DNA of 64,000 bases from Flavobacteriales bacterium (GCA_016715995.1 JADJXF010000008.1:186001-250000); one strand, 5' to 3'. Positions 16,844 to 26,145 are shown, numbered from the stretch's first letter. Notes: generated from the letters alone by a model not told the origin. A program made the numbers and translations.

Positions 16844-19669
16844 ATGACCAGACGCTTTACACTCATGGCCGCAGCAGCCTTGCTGCTGCCTGCCGCCCTC
16901 CAAGCGCAGACCGCGTTCACCAACTCCACCCCCCTCATGGGCGCCAGCAACAGCGGCGGATGCATGGGCGTGGTGGATATGAACGGTGATGGCCGCGACG
17001 ATATCGCAAAGCTGAACAACGCGCGCCAGTTGGTGGTGGATTACCAGAACGCCGATGGCAGCTTCACCACTGTCGTATATGGCAACATGAGCGGCAGCGG
17101 GCAATGGGGCTTTGCCATAGCCGACCTCGACAACAACGGTCACAAGGATGTGGTGAGCGGCGGCAGCTACGACGGCACGCACTACTACCGCATCACGTCG
17201 GTGGGCAACGGCACGCTCAGCGACTTGAATGGACCTGACATCTTCACCCAGTGCATGAGCATCGGTGACGTGGACAACAACGGCCGGGCAGATATCTTCT
17301 CCTGTCACGATGATGGCGCGCCGAGCTTGTGGTTCACCAATGCCAGCGGGGTGCCGGTGAGCAACAATGCGTACGTCAATTGGGCCACGAACCCGACCAG
17401 CGACATGAGCGGCAACTACGGCAGTTGCTTCGTGGACTTCGACAACGATGGCGACCAGGACCTCTACATCGCGCATTGCCGTCAGGGCGTGAATAACCCG
17501 GACGATCCCCGCCGTTGGAACCGCCTGTTCGTGAACAACGGGAGCAACCAATACAGCGACCAAGCAGCCGCCTACGGTGTGCAGATCCGCAACCAAAGCT
17601 GGACGGCTGACTTCGGCGACATCGACAACGATGGCGATTTCGACATGGTGGTGACCAACCACGATGCCAACATCCAACTCTTGGAGAACGACGGCACGGG
17701 CCACTTCACCGACATCACGTCGGGCAGCGGCGTTGAATACGGCGGCTTCATGCTCCAGAGCAAGTACGTCGACTTCGACAACGACGGCTACGTGGACATC
17801 CTGATCGCTGGCGGCGTGGAGTACTACTTCAAGAACAACGGCAACAAGACCTTCACGCGCATCACGGGCCTCTTCCCCAGCAACAAGGCCATGCACAGCT
17901 TCGCCACAGGCGATCTGAACAACGATGGCTTCCAGGATGTGTTCGCCAACTACGGCAGCAACTACATCACCCCGGACAACAACAACGCGGATCGCCTTTG
18001 GGTGAACGACGCCAACGCCAACCACTGGTTCGGCGTTCGCTTGCAAGGCACCGTTAGCAACCGAGACGCCATCGGCGCACGCATCACTATCATCGGCCCG
18101 TGGGGCACGCAGATCCGCGAGGTGCGCAGCGGCGAGAGCTACGGCATGGTCACCACCTTCGCCGGCCTCTTCGGGTTGGGCGCGCACACCACCATACCGA
18201 CCCTTACGGTGCGCTGGCCCAGCGGCAGCACGGAGATCTTCACCAACCTCGCTGCAGACCAGTACATCAATATCATCGAGGGCACCTGCATCAGCCCCAC
18301 CGCGCTCATCACGCCCATCGGCGATCCGGTGCTCTGCGGCGGCGGGGATCAGGTGCAGCTTTCGGCGAATGCAGGATTCGAATACCTCTGGAGCACGGGC
18401 GCCACCACCCAGACAATCAATGTGAGCACTGCGGGCAACTACAGCGTGACAATCGACGACGGCAACGGATGCACCGCCACCACCAGCTACTTCGTGCAGA
18501 GCAGCCCGGATGAGACACCGACCGTCCAGGCCAGCGGCCCCACCACCTTCTGCGAAGGCGAATCCGTGACTCTCACCAGCAGCGCTGCCAGCGGCTACAA
18601 CTGGACCGGCGGAAGCACCGCGCAGAGCATCCAAGTGACCGGCTCTGGAGCATATGCCGTCACCATTCAAGGGACCTGCGCGCAGTTCACCAGCGCCACG
18701 ATTGACGTCACCGTGCTCGACGCACCTGACGCGCCCATCGCCGACGACGTGAACATCCCCGTGCCGGGAACCGCCAACCTTACTGCGACTGGAAACAACA
18801 TCCAGTGGTACGATGCCCCCGCAGGCGGTTCTCCCATCGCGAGCGGCAATGCGTTCACCACGCCCTTCCTCAGCTCGAACACGTTGTTTTACGTTACCTC
18901 AGGCATCATGCACGGCGGGGGCGAGTGGTATGGCGGGCCGCAGAACCGCCTCTCCACCGGGTCTCCCGGCCAGTACCACACGAACTCGGACAATTATCCC
19001 TTCTTCACCGCGAACGAGCCGTTCACCATCGTGAGCGTGAAGGTGTACGCCAACGGCGCTGGAAACCGTACGGTGGCCCTTCGCGACCGCGTAACCGGTA
19101 CGGATATCACATCGTTGGTGGTGAACATCCCCGATGGCGAGAGCCGCATCACGCTGAACTTCGCAGTGCCCTCCGCTGGCGACTATGGCCTGCGCTGCGT
19201 GGGCGGCAACCCACAGCTCTGGCGCGATGGCAATGGGAGCAACCCGGCCTACCCTTACGCATTGGGCACCGTGGGCGCCATCACCAGCAGCAGCGTCGGG
19301 GGCGCGAATGCCACGGCCTTCTACTACTTCTTCTACGACTGGGAGGTTGAGGCCATCGGCACGCTCTGCGAAAGCGTGCGCGAACCCGTGGAAGTGACCG
19401 TGGGGACCGTGGGCGTGGGCGAGGTCAACGCTGACGGCGTGCGGGTGTTCCCGAACCCCGCCACTGCCGCGCTCACCATCGCTACGGGCGAACTCATTGG
19501 CATCACGGCCCTCGAGTTGTTAGATGTCACCGGCCGCGTGGTGCGGTCAATCGGCGCCAATGCCAACGGCATCACCGCCATGGGGCTATCCGGCATTGCT
19601 CCTGGCGAGTACGTGGTACGCATCGGCCACGCCCAAGGCCTCAGCATGCACCGCGTAGTGGTGCAATAA
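16844..19669 (+). CDS. T9SS-secreted FG-GAP/ASPIC-UnbV repeat protein
   Basis: A 941-residue secreted protein. It has a signal peptide (FTLMAAAALLLPAALQAQ). At least seven FG-GAP/VCBS repeats follow, each with a calcium-loop motif such as DMNGDGRDD, DLDNNGHKD, DFDNDGDQD, DIDNDGDFD and DFDNDGYVD (residues ~40-380). An ASPIC/UnbV domain comes next (about 395-475, NRDAIGARI and GSTEIFTNL). Two Ig-like strand domains and a further beta domain follow, with a T9SS type A sorting domain at the end (VRVFPNPATAALTI ... GEYVVRIGHA). It is likely cell-surface or released; the ligand is unknown. A strong terminator follows. Confidence 0.93.
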   Translation: MTRRFTLMAAAALLLPAALQAQTAFTNSTPLMGASNSGGCMGVVDMNGDGRDDIAKLNNARQLVVDYQNADGSFTTVVYGNMSGSGQWGFAIADLDNNGHKDVVSGGSYDGTHYYRITSVGNGTLSDLNGPDIFTQCMSIGDVDNNGRADIFSCHDDGAPSLWFTNASGVPVSNNAYVNWATNPTSDMSGNYGSCFVDFDNDGDQDLYIAHCRQGVNNPDDPRRWNRLFVNNGSNQYSDQAAAYGVQIRNQSWTADFGDIDNDGDFDMVVTNHDANIQLLENDGTGHFTDITSGSGVEYGGFMLQSKYVDFDNDGYVDILIAGGVEYYFKNNGNKTFTRITGLFPSNKAMHSFATGDLNNDGFQDVFANYGSNYITPDNNNADRLWVNDANANHWFGVRLQGTVSNRDAIGARITIIGPWGTQIREVRSGESYGMVTTFAGLFGLGAHTTIPTLTVRWPSGSTEIFTNLAADQYINIIEGTCISPTALITPIGDPVLCGGGDQVQLSANAGFEYLWSTGATTQTINVSTAGNYSVTIDDGNGCTATTSYFVQSSPDETPTVQASGPTTFCEGESVTLTSSAASGYNWTGGSTAQSIQVTGSGAYAVTIQGTCAQFTSATIDVTVLDAPDAPIADDVNIPVPGTANLTATGNNIQWYDAPAGGSPIASGNAFTTPFLSSNTLFYVTSGIMHGGGEWYGGPQNRLSTGSPGQYHTNSDNYPFFTANEPFTIVSVKVYANGAGNRTVALRDRVTGTDITSLVVNIPDGESRITLNFAVPSAGDYGLRCVGGNPQLWRDGNGSNPAYPYALGTVGAITSSSVGGANATAFYYFFYDWEVEAIGTLCESVREPVEVTVGTVGVGEVNADGVRVFPNPATAALTIATGELIGITALELLDVTGRVVRSIGANANGITAMGLSGIAPGEYVVRIGHAQGLSMHRVVVQ

Positions 19670-19686
19670 GGACCCTTCGACGGATG

Positions 19687-19717
19687 GAAGGCCCCGCGAG
19701 TCGCTCGCGGGGCCTTC
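19687..19717 (+). terminator. Rho-independent terminator
   Basis: Perfect 14-bp stem (GAAGGCCCCGCGAG against its complement) with a 3-base loop, followed by a T-rich stretch, 17 bases after the stop of the FG-GAP protein gene. Confidence 0.85.
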
Positions 19718-19779
19718 TTCTTGTATCCTTAAATCGTGGTGGTGCGTTGAAAGGCCCGGTCCGAGAAATAGACCCGACC

Positions 19780-20274
19780 ATGCGCGCATCCCTCCCTACC
19801 CTTGCTGCTCTTTCCGCCATCATCCTGCTTGGATCCTGCCTGAAGGACACCGAGGAACTCGCACAGGACACGGGCCTGCTGCCCAGTTCGTGCGGAAGCA
19901 CCGGTGCCCGCCTCCAAGCGACCGTAGGTGGAAGCTCCTATTGCGCAAATGGCCAGCTTATCGCGACCGGCGATGGCTCGTCGGTACTCATCACCGGCAT
20001 AAGCCTGGCAGGCACGACCCTGATCGTGCAAGTCGATTCGCTTGGCACAGGGATCCAAGCCATCACCGAAGCGTCGAACGGCCTGCTGTACATGGAGAAT
20101 GGGAACACGTATGTGGTTCAGCCCAGCGAACCTGGGGTCCTCACCATCACGGAAGCGGATACTACGGCCCGCATACTGAAGGCCTCCTTCAGCGCCAACC
20201 TGCGCAATGAGATGAGCGGCATCTCGCGCAGCGTGCAAGGTGAGCTGGATGTGGTGTGGTCGGATGGCGAATAA
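19780..20274 (+). CDS. Hypothetical lipoprotein
   Basis: A 164-residue exported protein with a lipobox (AIILLGSC, Cys about residue 20). The remainder is predicted beta-rich: ARLQATVGGSSYCANG, VLITGISLAGTTLIVQVDS, GVLTITEADTTARILKASFSA. It resembles the small surface lipoproteins of Bacteroidota that bear a single beta-sandwich (DUF6252-like pattern), but this is tentative. It has no operon partner: a terminator lies upstream and the Moco cluster begins 159 bases downstream. Confidence 0.75.
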   Translation: MRASLPTLAALSAIILLGSCLKDTEELAQDTGLLPSSCGSTGARLQATVGGSSYCANGQLIATGDGSSVLITGISLAGTTLIVQVDSLGTGIQAITEASNGLLYMENGNTYVVQPSEPGVLTITEADTTARILKASFSANLRNEMSGISRSVQGELDVVWSDGE

Positions 20275-20419
20275 CCATACGACTGCCGGGTGACCGCCAC
20301 GCAGCGGGAAAATGTTGTCATGAGCTGCTTCTGATCATCTGAATCGGATTCTGCACGGGGAAGCAGGACGATACCGTCGTGGCAGAACGACGCTAGGGGC
20401 GCGGCCATCCGTCGGCTGG

Positions 20420-20427
20420 TAACTTCG
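20420..20427 (+). promoter_or_regulatory. -7 box TAACTTCG for the Moco operon
   Basis: TAACTTCG (TAnnTTCG) ends five bases before GTG 20433 and eight before ATG 20436. It probably drives the whole run of Moco genes to about 25.0 kb. No riboswitch-like structure is apparent upstream. Confidence 0.5.
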
Positions 20428-20435
20428 GCCGCGTG

Positions 20436-21089
20436 ATGACAGGCAGTAGCAAGCGCATCGCCGTGGTGGGCGCCGGAGCCTTGGGCTGCGCCTTGCTCCC
20501 ACGCGTTGCCCGCATGCGCATGGAGGCCCTTACGGTGATTGACGGCGACCGCGTGGAAGCGCCCAACCTCCATAGACAGGAGCTCTACGCTGAAGTGGAC
20601 CTCGGGCATTTCAAGGCCAGCACTGCGCGCGGCTGGCTGCAGATGGGCGCGCCAGGCGTGGAGGTGCGCGCAATTGAACAATTCCTCGACCCCTCGAATG
20701 CCGAGGTTCTGCTAAGCGGACATGGCATCGTGGCCGACTGCACCGATGACCTGCATGCGAAGTCACTGCTGGATCAAGTGTGCGCGATGCTGGGCATCGC
20801 CCTCGTGAGTGGCGCGCTGCATGAGCAACAAGGCCAAGTGCTTGTGTTGCACGCTCCGGGTGAAGGAATGGGGCTTTCGCGCAGCGGTGTCTTCACCGGC
20901 CGTATCGGCGCCAATCAAGACGGCTGCGATATGCGACGCGTCCCGATGGAAGCCATCGAGGCCGTGGGCGCTCGAATGGCCCAGCACATCCATACGCTGT
21001 TGAAAGGCGAAGCTGTAGTGAATGGCACCCTAGAGCTGTACGACTCGAAGACCAACCACTGGACCGCTTATCAAACACGAACGGCATGA
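20436..21089 (+). CDS. ThiF/MoeB-type adenylyltransferase
   Basis: About 217 residues, an E1-like enzyme that activates a ubiquitin-like sulfur carrier. Nucleotide-binding IAVVGAGALGCALL is at the N-terminus, followed by VIDGDRVEAPNLHRQELY and the VADCTDDLHAKSLLD segment. It is shorter than full MoeB (~250) and the CxxC zinc cysteines are not obvious. As first gene of a Moco operon that also encodes MoaD, adenylation of the MoaD C-terminus is the likely role; a thiamine (ThiS) role is possible. The start may be GTG 20433 or ATG 20436. Its stop overlaps moeA (ATGA). Confidence 0.85.
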   Translation: MTGSSKRIAVVGAGALGCALLPRVARMRMEALTVIDGDRVEAPNLHRQELYAEVDLGHFKASTARGWLQMGAPGVEVRAIEQFLDPSNAEVLLSGHGIVADCTDDLHAKSLLDQVCAMLGIALVSGALHEQQGQVLVLHAPGEGMGLSRSGVFTGRIGANQDGCDMRRVPMEAIEAVGARMAQHIHTLLKGEAVVNGTLELYDSKTNHWTAYQTRTA

Positions 21090-22264
21090 TGACGGTGGAT
21101 GAAGCCCGGCGTATTTGCATGCAGCACGTGCCCCAGATGCCTGCGGAGTTTCGTCCGCTGGAGCTGGCGGTGGGCGCCTACGCCACCGCTGATGCCTTCG
21201 CCATGGATGACTTCCCGCGGTTCGATGTGAGTGCTGTAGATGGTTATGCCGTGGCGGATGCGCACGGACCGTGGACGAACATGGGCCGCATCGCGGCGGG
21301 TCAGACTTTCGGCAAAGCACTTTCACCGGGCGAGTGCGCGCGCATCTTCACCGGGGCAGCGGTGCCTGAAGGAACTGTGGCCATAGTGATGCAGGAGAAG
21401 GTCCGTGCGGACGGTGATCTCATCACGCTCGCCGAAGAAGCAGCCAAGGCCGGGTCGAATGTGCGCATGCGCGGGGAATCGTTCCGTAGTGGCGAGCTGC
21501 TCGTGGCCAAAGGGCAGCGCATCGATCCGGTGCATGTGGGCGTGCTGGCCTCAGGTGGTGTGCAAGAGTTGATGGTGTCGCTGGAGCCGCAGGTAGGCAT
21601 CGTGCGCACGGGTGATGAGTTCATCGACGACCTCAACAGCGATGCGGGCCGCATCCACAGCAGCAACGACCGTATGCTGGTTGCGGCCGTGCGCGCGGCG
21701 CAGCTCTTCACGGATGACGTGTCCTACACCGCATCCGACGACCGCGATGTGCTACGCGCCGTGCTGAAGCAGGCCGCAGAAGAGAGCGATATCGTGGTGG
21801 CCACCGGCGGGGTGTCCGTTGGCGACCACGACCTCATGCTGCCCGTTCTACAGGAACTGGGCGCCACCATTCACTTCCATGGCGTGAAGCAGAAGCCCGG
21901 CAAGCCCATGCTCTTCGCCACGCTGGGCCGCACGCCGGTCTTCGGCCTGCCCGGCAATCCGCGCGCGGTGATGGTGGCCTGGCACGTGTACGTGCTGCCT
22001 TTCCTGCGGGCCATGCAGGGCGCCGGTGAACCGTGGCCGCGAAGTGAGCGCTTGCCGCTTGAAGGCAGCTTGCAACTTAAAGGCGAGCGCGCCGAGTTCC
22101 GTGCAGCGCATGTGCGCGATGGCAAGGTGCATCTGCTGCCCGATGAAGGCTCGCACATGCTCACCACGCTTGCCATGGCCGATGCGCTCGCCTATTTCCC
22201 CGCCGATGCCCCGGATGCAGGGCAGTGGAAGGATGTGGAGGTGCTCTATCTGCCACGCCCATGA
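21086..22264 (+). CDS. moeA: Molybdopterin molybdenumtransferase MoeA
   Basis: A 392-residue enzyme that inserts molybdate into adenylated molybdopterin. Signatures: RFDVSAVDGYAV, GECARIFTGAAVPEGT, IVMQE, RMRGESFRSGE, IVRTGDEF, SSNDRMLVAAV, VATGGVSVGDHD and FGLPGNPRAVMV. Length and domain order match the family. It overlaps the ThiF-like gene and mobA by four bases each, so it sits in the middle of a tightly packed operon. Confidence 0.95.
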   Translation: MMTVDEARRICMQHVPQMPAEFRPLELAVGAYATADAFAMDDFPRFDVSAVDGYAVADAHGPWTNMGRIAAGQTFGKALSPGECARIFTGAAVPEGTVAIVMQEKVRADGDLITLAEEAAKAGSNVRMRGESFRSGELLVAKGQRIDPVHVGVLASGGVQELMVSLEPQVGIVRTGDEFIDDLNSDAGRIHSSNDRMLVAAVRAAQLFTDDVSYTASDDRDVLRAVLKQAAEESDIVVATGGVSVGDHDLMLPVLQELGATIHFHGVKQKPGKPMLFATLGRTPVFGLPGNPRAVMVAWHVYVLPFLRAMQGAGEPWPRSERLPLEGSLQLKGERAEFRAAHVRDGKVHLLPDEGSHMLTTLAMADALAYFPADAPDAGQWKDVEVLYLPRP

Positions 22265-22824
22265 AGCAAGGTTGGACCGGCGTGGTGCTCGCGGGCGGCA
22301 AGAGCCTGCGCATGGGCAGCGACAAGGCCCTGATTGAGATTGAAGGCAGGACAATGCTTGATCGCGCGTTGGATCTGCTCGACCCGCATTGCGCCGAGGT
22401 GCTCGTGATTGGAGAACAGGAGAAGTATGGCTCTGTCGGCCCGTTCGTGATCGCCGATGAATGGCCTGGCAAGGGGCCGCTTGGTGGAATCGCAACGGCC
22501 ATGCGGTACGCCAGCAACGACAAGCTGCTGGTGATTGCCTGCGACATGCCACATCTGAACGCGCGCCTCTTCGATCTGATAAAGACGAACCTAGGCCAGT
22601 TCACTGATGCGGTGGTTCCGAGGCATGACGGTTTGATCGAGCCGCTGGCCGCTGCTTATAACCGGAGCGCCCAGCCCTCCTTCCGTCGCTGCGTGGAGTT
22701 GGATGTGCTGAAGATGAGCGATGCCCTCAGCCAAGTGCGCACGAGTTACATGGAGGTGCTTCCGGGCCGAGACGGATGGCCCGCCGGGCTCTTCCGGAAC
22801 ATCAACTCACCGACCGACCTTTGA
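22261..22824 (+). CDS. mobA: Molybdenum cofactor guanylyltransferase
   Basis: A 187-residue nucleotidyltransferase that attaches GMP to Mo-molybdopterin, giving the bis-MGD form used by formate dehydrogenases. It has the GTP-binding VVLAGGKSLRMGSDKAL, then GPLGGIATAM, the metal-binding ACDMPHLN and EPLAAAYN. ATG 22261 overlaps the moeA stop. Its presence fits with the bis-MGD formate dehydrogenase encoded at 44.4-47.3 kb. Confidence 0.92.
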   Translation: MKQGWTGVVLAGGKSLRMGSDKALIEIEGRTMLDRALDLLDPHCAEVLVIGEQEKYGSVGPFVIADEWPGKGPLGGIATAMRYASNDKLLVIACDMPHLNARLFDLIKTNLGQFTDAVVPRHDGLIEPLAAAYNRSAQPSFRRCVELDVLKMSDALSQVRTSYMEVLPGRDGWPAGLFRNINSPTDL

Positions 22825-22850
22825 GCTTCCACCAAGACGGGACGAAACAC

Positions 22851-23075
22851 ATGCGCGTGCTACTCTTCGGGGTGATCGCCGAGAAGGCGGGAAGTGAATC
22901 AATCGAGGTGAATGCCACATCGATGGCTTCGCTGCGCGAAACGCTGCGCTCGCGCATCGACGGCTTCGATGCCCTGAGCTACGCCATCGCCGTGAATCGC
23001 CGCATCGTGAAGGACGACATGACCTTCGCCGGAAGCGAGGAGATCGCCGTGCTGCCACCATTTGCAGGAGGATGA
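22851..23075 (+). CDS. moaD: Molybdopterin synthase sulfur carrier subunit MoaD
   Basis: A 74-residue ubiquitin-fold protein ending in PPFAGG, the diglycine that is thiocarboxylated and donates sulfur to precursor Z. ATG 22851 gives the conserved first strand MRVLLFGVIAEKAG. The stop overlaps moaE (ATGA). Confidence 0.93.
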   Translation: MRVLLFGVIAEKAGSESIEVNATSMASLRETLRSRIDGFDALSYAIAVNRRIVKDDMTFAGSEEIAVLPPFAGG

Positions 23076-23581
23076 GCGAGACGAAGGCACATAAGGTGAA
23101 GGACATCTTCGTGGAAGGGCCAATCCCCCCGAACCTCATCGCGACGAGCATCGCCAAACATGCTACCCGAACGGATATTGGCGCGCACGAGATTTTCCTT
23201 GGGCAGGTGCGTGCCGACGTGCGCGACGGACGACTGACAGCTGACAACAGACTACCGACAACAGTCGCCGCGATCGAGTACACGACATACCGCGACATGG
23301 CCCTCGAACGAATGACCTCCATACGCGAGGAAGCCTTCACGCGCTGGCCCAGCATGACCTGCCTGCACGTGCACCACAGCCTGGGCACCATCAAGGCCGG
23401 CGAGCTCTGTTTCATGGTCTTCGCCAGCGCTCCCCACCGCCAAGGCGCACGGGAGGCCGTAGCCTGGGTGGTGGACCGCATCAAGACAGAACTGCCGATC
23501 TTCGGGAAGGAGATCTACATTGACGATACGCATCAATGGAAGCACAATGATCTACGCGACTCCGGGTCAAGCCCGGCGTGA
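23072..23581 (+). CDS. moaE: Molybdopterin synthase catalytic subunit MoaE
   Basis: A 169-residue subunit that, with MoaD, converts cyclic pyranopterin monophosphate to molybdopterin. Motifs: GAHEIFLGQVRADV, AAIEYTTYRDMA, HHSLGTIKAGE, FASAPHRQGAREA and PIFGKEIY. Between the first two motifs it carries about a dozen extra residues (RDGRLTADNRLPTT region) with rare codons, and its C-terminus (DSGSSPA) is encoded by a CCGGGT-CAA-GCCCGG hairpin. Both look like small inserted repeats that keep the frame. Confidence 0.93.
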   Translation: MSETKAHKVKDIFVEGPIPPNLIATSIAKHATRTDIGAHEIFLGQVRADVRDGRLTADNRLPTTVAAIEYTTYRDMALERMTSIREEAFTRWPSMTCLHVHHSLGTIKAGELCFMVFASAPHRQGAREAVAWVVDRIKTELPIFGKEIYIDDTHQWKHNDLRDSGSSPA

Positions 23582-23587
23582 CAGAGC

Positions 23588-24505
23588 ATGATTGACATCA
23601 CCCACAAGCCCACCACGCTCCGTGAAGCAACAGCTACCGCGCTCGTCACCGTAAGCGACCCCGCCACGATTCCTGCCGTGAAGGAGAAGCGCGTGCCCAA
23701 GGGCGATGTGCTGGAGAGCGCCCGGGTTGCGGCCCTCTTCGGCGTGAAGAGGACTCATGAGCTGATCCCCGATTGCCACCCCATGCCCATCGAGCACGCC
23801 GAGTGCACGTTCGCGGTGGGCGAGCAGGAGATCATCATCACCATGCGCGTGCGCACCATCTACCGCACTGGGGTGGAGGTGGAGGCCATGCACGGCGCCA
23901 GCGTCGCCGCGCTCACCATCTACGACATGCTGAAACCCATCGACAAGGGCGTGGTAATCGCGGGCATCCGGTTGATGGAGAAGAAGGGCGGCAAGAGCGA
24001 TTGGAAGGACCGCTTCGATGCGCCTGTGAAGGCGGCCGTGCTGGTAATCAGTGATTCCGTAAGCGCGGGCAAGAAAGTGGATAAAGGAGGGGTTGAGGTG
24101 GTTGAGAGGTTGAGGGGGTTGGGGGTTGAATGCGCAGATACCACTTTGGTGCCCGATGAACCGGAAGCGATTGCTACACAGGTGAAGGCATGGGCCAGTT
24201 CAGGCATCGACCTGATTCTCACTACCGGTGGCACTGGGCTTTCCCCACGCGACCGCACGCCGGAGGCCATTGCTCCCATCCTCGACCGCGAGGTGCCCGG
24301 CATCATGGAAGCCGCCCGCACCTACGGCCAGGAGCGCATGCCATGGGCCATGATGAGCCGTGGCGTGGCGGGAATGGTCGGCCGCACGCTGGTGATCACT
24401 CTGCCTGGTTCAACCCGTGGAGCACAGGAGACGATGGATGCGCTGTTCCCGTTCGTCTTGCATGTGGTGAAGGTGCAGGAACATGCGTTCAGGCATGGGA
24501 TATGA
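23588..24505 (+). CDS. moaCB: MoaC-MoaB fusion (cyclic pyranopterin monophosphate synthase / MoaB-like)
   Basis: A 305-residue fusion. Residues ~1-155 are MoaC (VPKGDVLESARVAAL, HELIPDCHPMPIEH, GVEVEAMHGASVAALTIYDM, and K/D residues in IDKGVVI), which completes cyclic pyranopterin formation after MoaA. Residues ~160-305 are the MoaB/MogA fold (VLVISDSVSAG, LTTGGTGLSPRDRTPEA, TLPGSTRGA), which adenylates molybdopterin. Such fusions are known in several bacteria. Codons 24085-24135 form a G-rich GGTTGA-like stretch with unusual codons (agg, ggg, ttg). It starts 6 bases after moaE. Confidence 0.94.
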   Translation: MIDITHKPTTLREATATALVTVSDPATIPAVKEKRVPKGDVLESARVAALFGVKRTHELIPDCHPMPIEHAECTFAVGEQEIIITMRVRTIYRTGVEVEAMHGASVAALTIYDMLKPIDKGVVIAGIRLMEKKGGKSDWKDRFDAPVKAAVLVISDSVSAGKKVDKGGVEVVERLRGLGVECADTTLVPDEPEAIATQVKAWASSGIDLILTTGGTGLSPRDRTPEAIAPILDREVPGIMEAARTYGQERMPWAMMSRGVAGMVGRTLVITLPGSTRGAQETMDALFPFVLHVVKVQEHAFRHGI

Positions 24506-24515
24506 ACTTTCGGTG

Positions 24516-25019
24516 ATGAGGGGACCGGCGTTGAAAGCATGGATCCTTACAGGTCTCATGTTCCTGATGGGTACGGCCGTCCTGGCGCAACACCCGGTTT
24601 GGCCGAAGTTCATTCCTGTATCCGAGATCAATCCGCGAATGAAGGGCAAGAAGGTCAAACTGCATCCGATCGGAAAGCCATGCACCGCTGTCGGACGTGC
24701 GACGTTCCCTCAATGCCGGGAGGACTCCATTTACATGATCCTCCGTGGGAAGTGGCACCTCCTCAGGCTGGTCGTCGACGCGACAATTGAAGGCGACGAT
24801 TTCCGGTCTATGAAGTTGGTCGACATCTCGAGCGACCATGACACGCTTGTGGATGTCCACAATTCAAGAATCATAGAGGTCAATGATGATTCGCTCCTAG
24901 TAGACCACTCGCTGCTGGTGCGAATAAGGGGATTCGCGGACCGGGGTGCTTCAACGAAAGCCCGTGAACGAGCCTGGGTGGACCGAATGAAATTGCGTGG
25001 CGTTTCTCGTCCACGATAG
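24516..25019 (+). CDS. Hypothetical secreted protein
   Basis: About 167 residues with a cleavable signal (LKAWILTGLMFLMGTAVLAQ) and no recognised domain. The mature part is rich in short strands (KGKKVKLHPIG, SIYMILRGKWHLLRLVV, LVDHSLLVRIRG). It follows moaCB by 10 bases (an in-frame ATG at 24483 would overlap it), so it is probably the last gene of the Moco operon, but no link to Moco is visible. It converges with moaA. Confidence 0.65.
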   Translation: MRGPALKAWILTGLMFLMGTAVLAQHPVWPKFIPVSEINPRMKGKKVKLHPIGKPCTAVGRATFPQCREDSIYMILRGKWHLLRLVVDATIEGDDFRSMKLVDISSDHDTLVDVHNSRIIEVNDDSLLVDHSLLVRIRGFADRGASTKARERAWVDRMKLRGVSRPR

Positions 25020-25039
25020 GCACCGCTTCGACCGCTGAA

Positions 25040-26035
25040 TCAACCTCCGATGCTCACCATCGGCCGTTCGCTCAGGTCGTGCGGCACCTCCTCTTCCTTC
25101 TCCGGCTTGAATTGAGGCAGGCCACCTAGCATTGCATGTTTCGCGAGCACATTGGCCTCGATGAGCGGTGCGATGTCCTCACCACGCCGAAGTGCTGAGA
25201 GCAGATCCGTTTCCTCCCGCGAGAAAAGGCAGTTGCGCATCTTCCCTTCCGCCGTCAGTCGCAATCGATCGCAGTTGCCGCAGAAAGGTTCTGTCACCGT
25301 GCCGATCACCGCGAAGGTGCCGGGCCAACCGGGCACCCGGTAGGCCTTGGCTGTGCTGTGCGGGTCGTCGCTGAGCTTCTCGAACGAATGCACGCTGCCG
25401 ATGTGCCCGAGCATTTCGGCATAGGTGTACACGCAATCCCTTCCCCAATGATTACCGGCGAAAGGCATGAACTCGATGAAGCGCACGTGGATCGGATGTT
25501 CGCGCGTGAGCTCTACGAAGCGCAACAGCTCATCGTCATTCACGCCGCGCATAACCACCATATTCACTTTCACGCGCAGGCCCTTCTGCAACGCGAGAAG
25601 GATGTTCGCATGCACTTGATTGAACCCGTCGCGGCGTGAAATGGTACGGAAGCGTTCCGCATCAAACGTGTCTAGGCTGATGTTCACGCCCTTCAACCCC
25701 GCACTGATCAAGCCATCGAGGTGCTTGTGCAAGCTGAGCGCGTTGGTGGTGAGGCCGAGCTTCACGGGCAATGCGGCGATATCGCGCACGATGTCCACCG
25801 CATCCGGCCGCACCAAGGGTTCCCCGCCAGTGATCCGGATCTTGGTGATGCCATAGCGCCCCACGAAGAGCCGCGCGATAGTGGCGATCTCCTGGCGCGT
25901 CATCAGCTCCTCCCGCCTCAGGAAGTGCTGGTCCTCCGGCATGCAGTAGGTGCAGCGCAGGTCGCACTTGTCCACGATGCTGATGCGCAGGCTGCGGTGC
26001 GTGCGGCCGTGACGGTCAATCAACGCTGCGGGCAT
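25040..26035 (-). CDS. moaA: GTP 3',8-cyclase MoaA
   Basis: A 331-residue radical SAM enzyme that starts Moco synthesis from GTP. The N-terminal cluster is the CDLRCTYCMPEDQHF motif (CxxxCxxC), followed by ITGGEPLVRPD and ISLDTFDAERF. The C-terminal second 4Fe-4S cluster is FCGNCDRLRLTAEGKMRNC, and the end is SIGG (the essential GG tail). ATG 26035 is preferred over longer in-frame starts because of the family N-terminus and a TACCTTGC box seven bases upstream. It converges with the Moco operon and is transcribed alone. Confidence 0.95.
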   Translation of the reverse strand: MPAALIDRHGRTHRSLRISIVDKCDLRCTYCMPEDQHFLRREELMTRQEIATIARLFVGRYGITKIRITGGEPLVRPDAVDIVRDIAALPVKLGLTTNALSLHKHLDGLISAGLKGVNISLDTFDAERFRTISRRDGFNQVHANILLALQKGLRVKVNMVVMRGVNDDELLRFVELTREHPIHVRFIEFMPFAGNHWGRDCVYTYAEMLGHIGSVHSFEKLSDDPHSTAKAYRVPGWPGTFAVIGTVTEPFCGNCDRLRLTAEGKMRNCLFSREETDLLSALRRGEDIAPLIEANVLAKHAMLGGLPQFKPEKEEEVPHDLSERPMVSIGG

Positions 26036-26042
26036 ATCGGCA

Positions 26043-26050
26043 GCAAGGTA
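26043..26050 (-). promoter_or_regulatory. -7 box TACCTTGC for moaA
   Basis: On the minus strand, TACCTTGC lies seven bases before ATG 26035, the same octamer and near-identical spacing as before the SDR gene (5854) and the gene at 49570. Confidence 0.5.
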
Positions 26051-26145
26051 GCCGGGCCGGGTGTTGATAAATACAATGAGGGTATCCGGTGGCCATTCTG
26101 CCACTGTGCGTCTAGCTTTCGTCCAAGTCACAATCCCCTCCGCAC

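Noticed and set aside
16784..18670. 628-codon minus-strand open frame
   Set aside because: Antisense to the FG-GAP protein. Long antisense frames are common in GC-rich genes with repeated codons.
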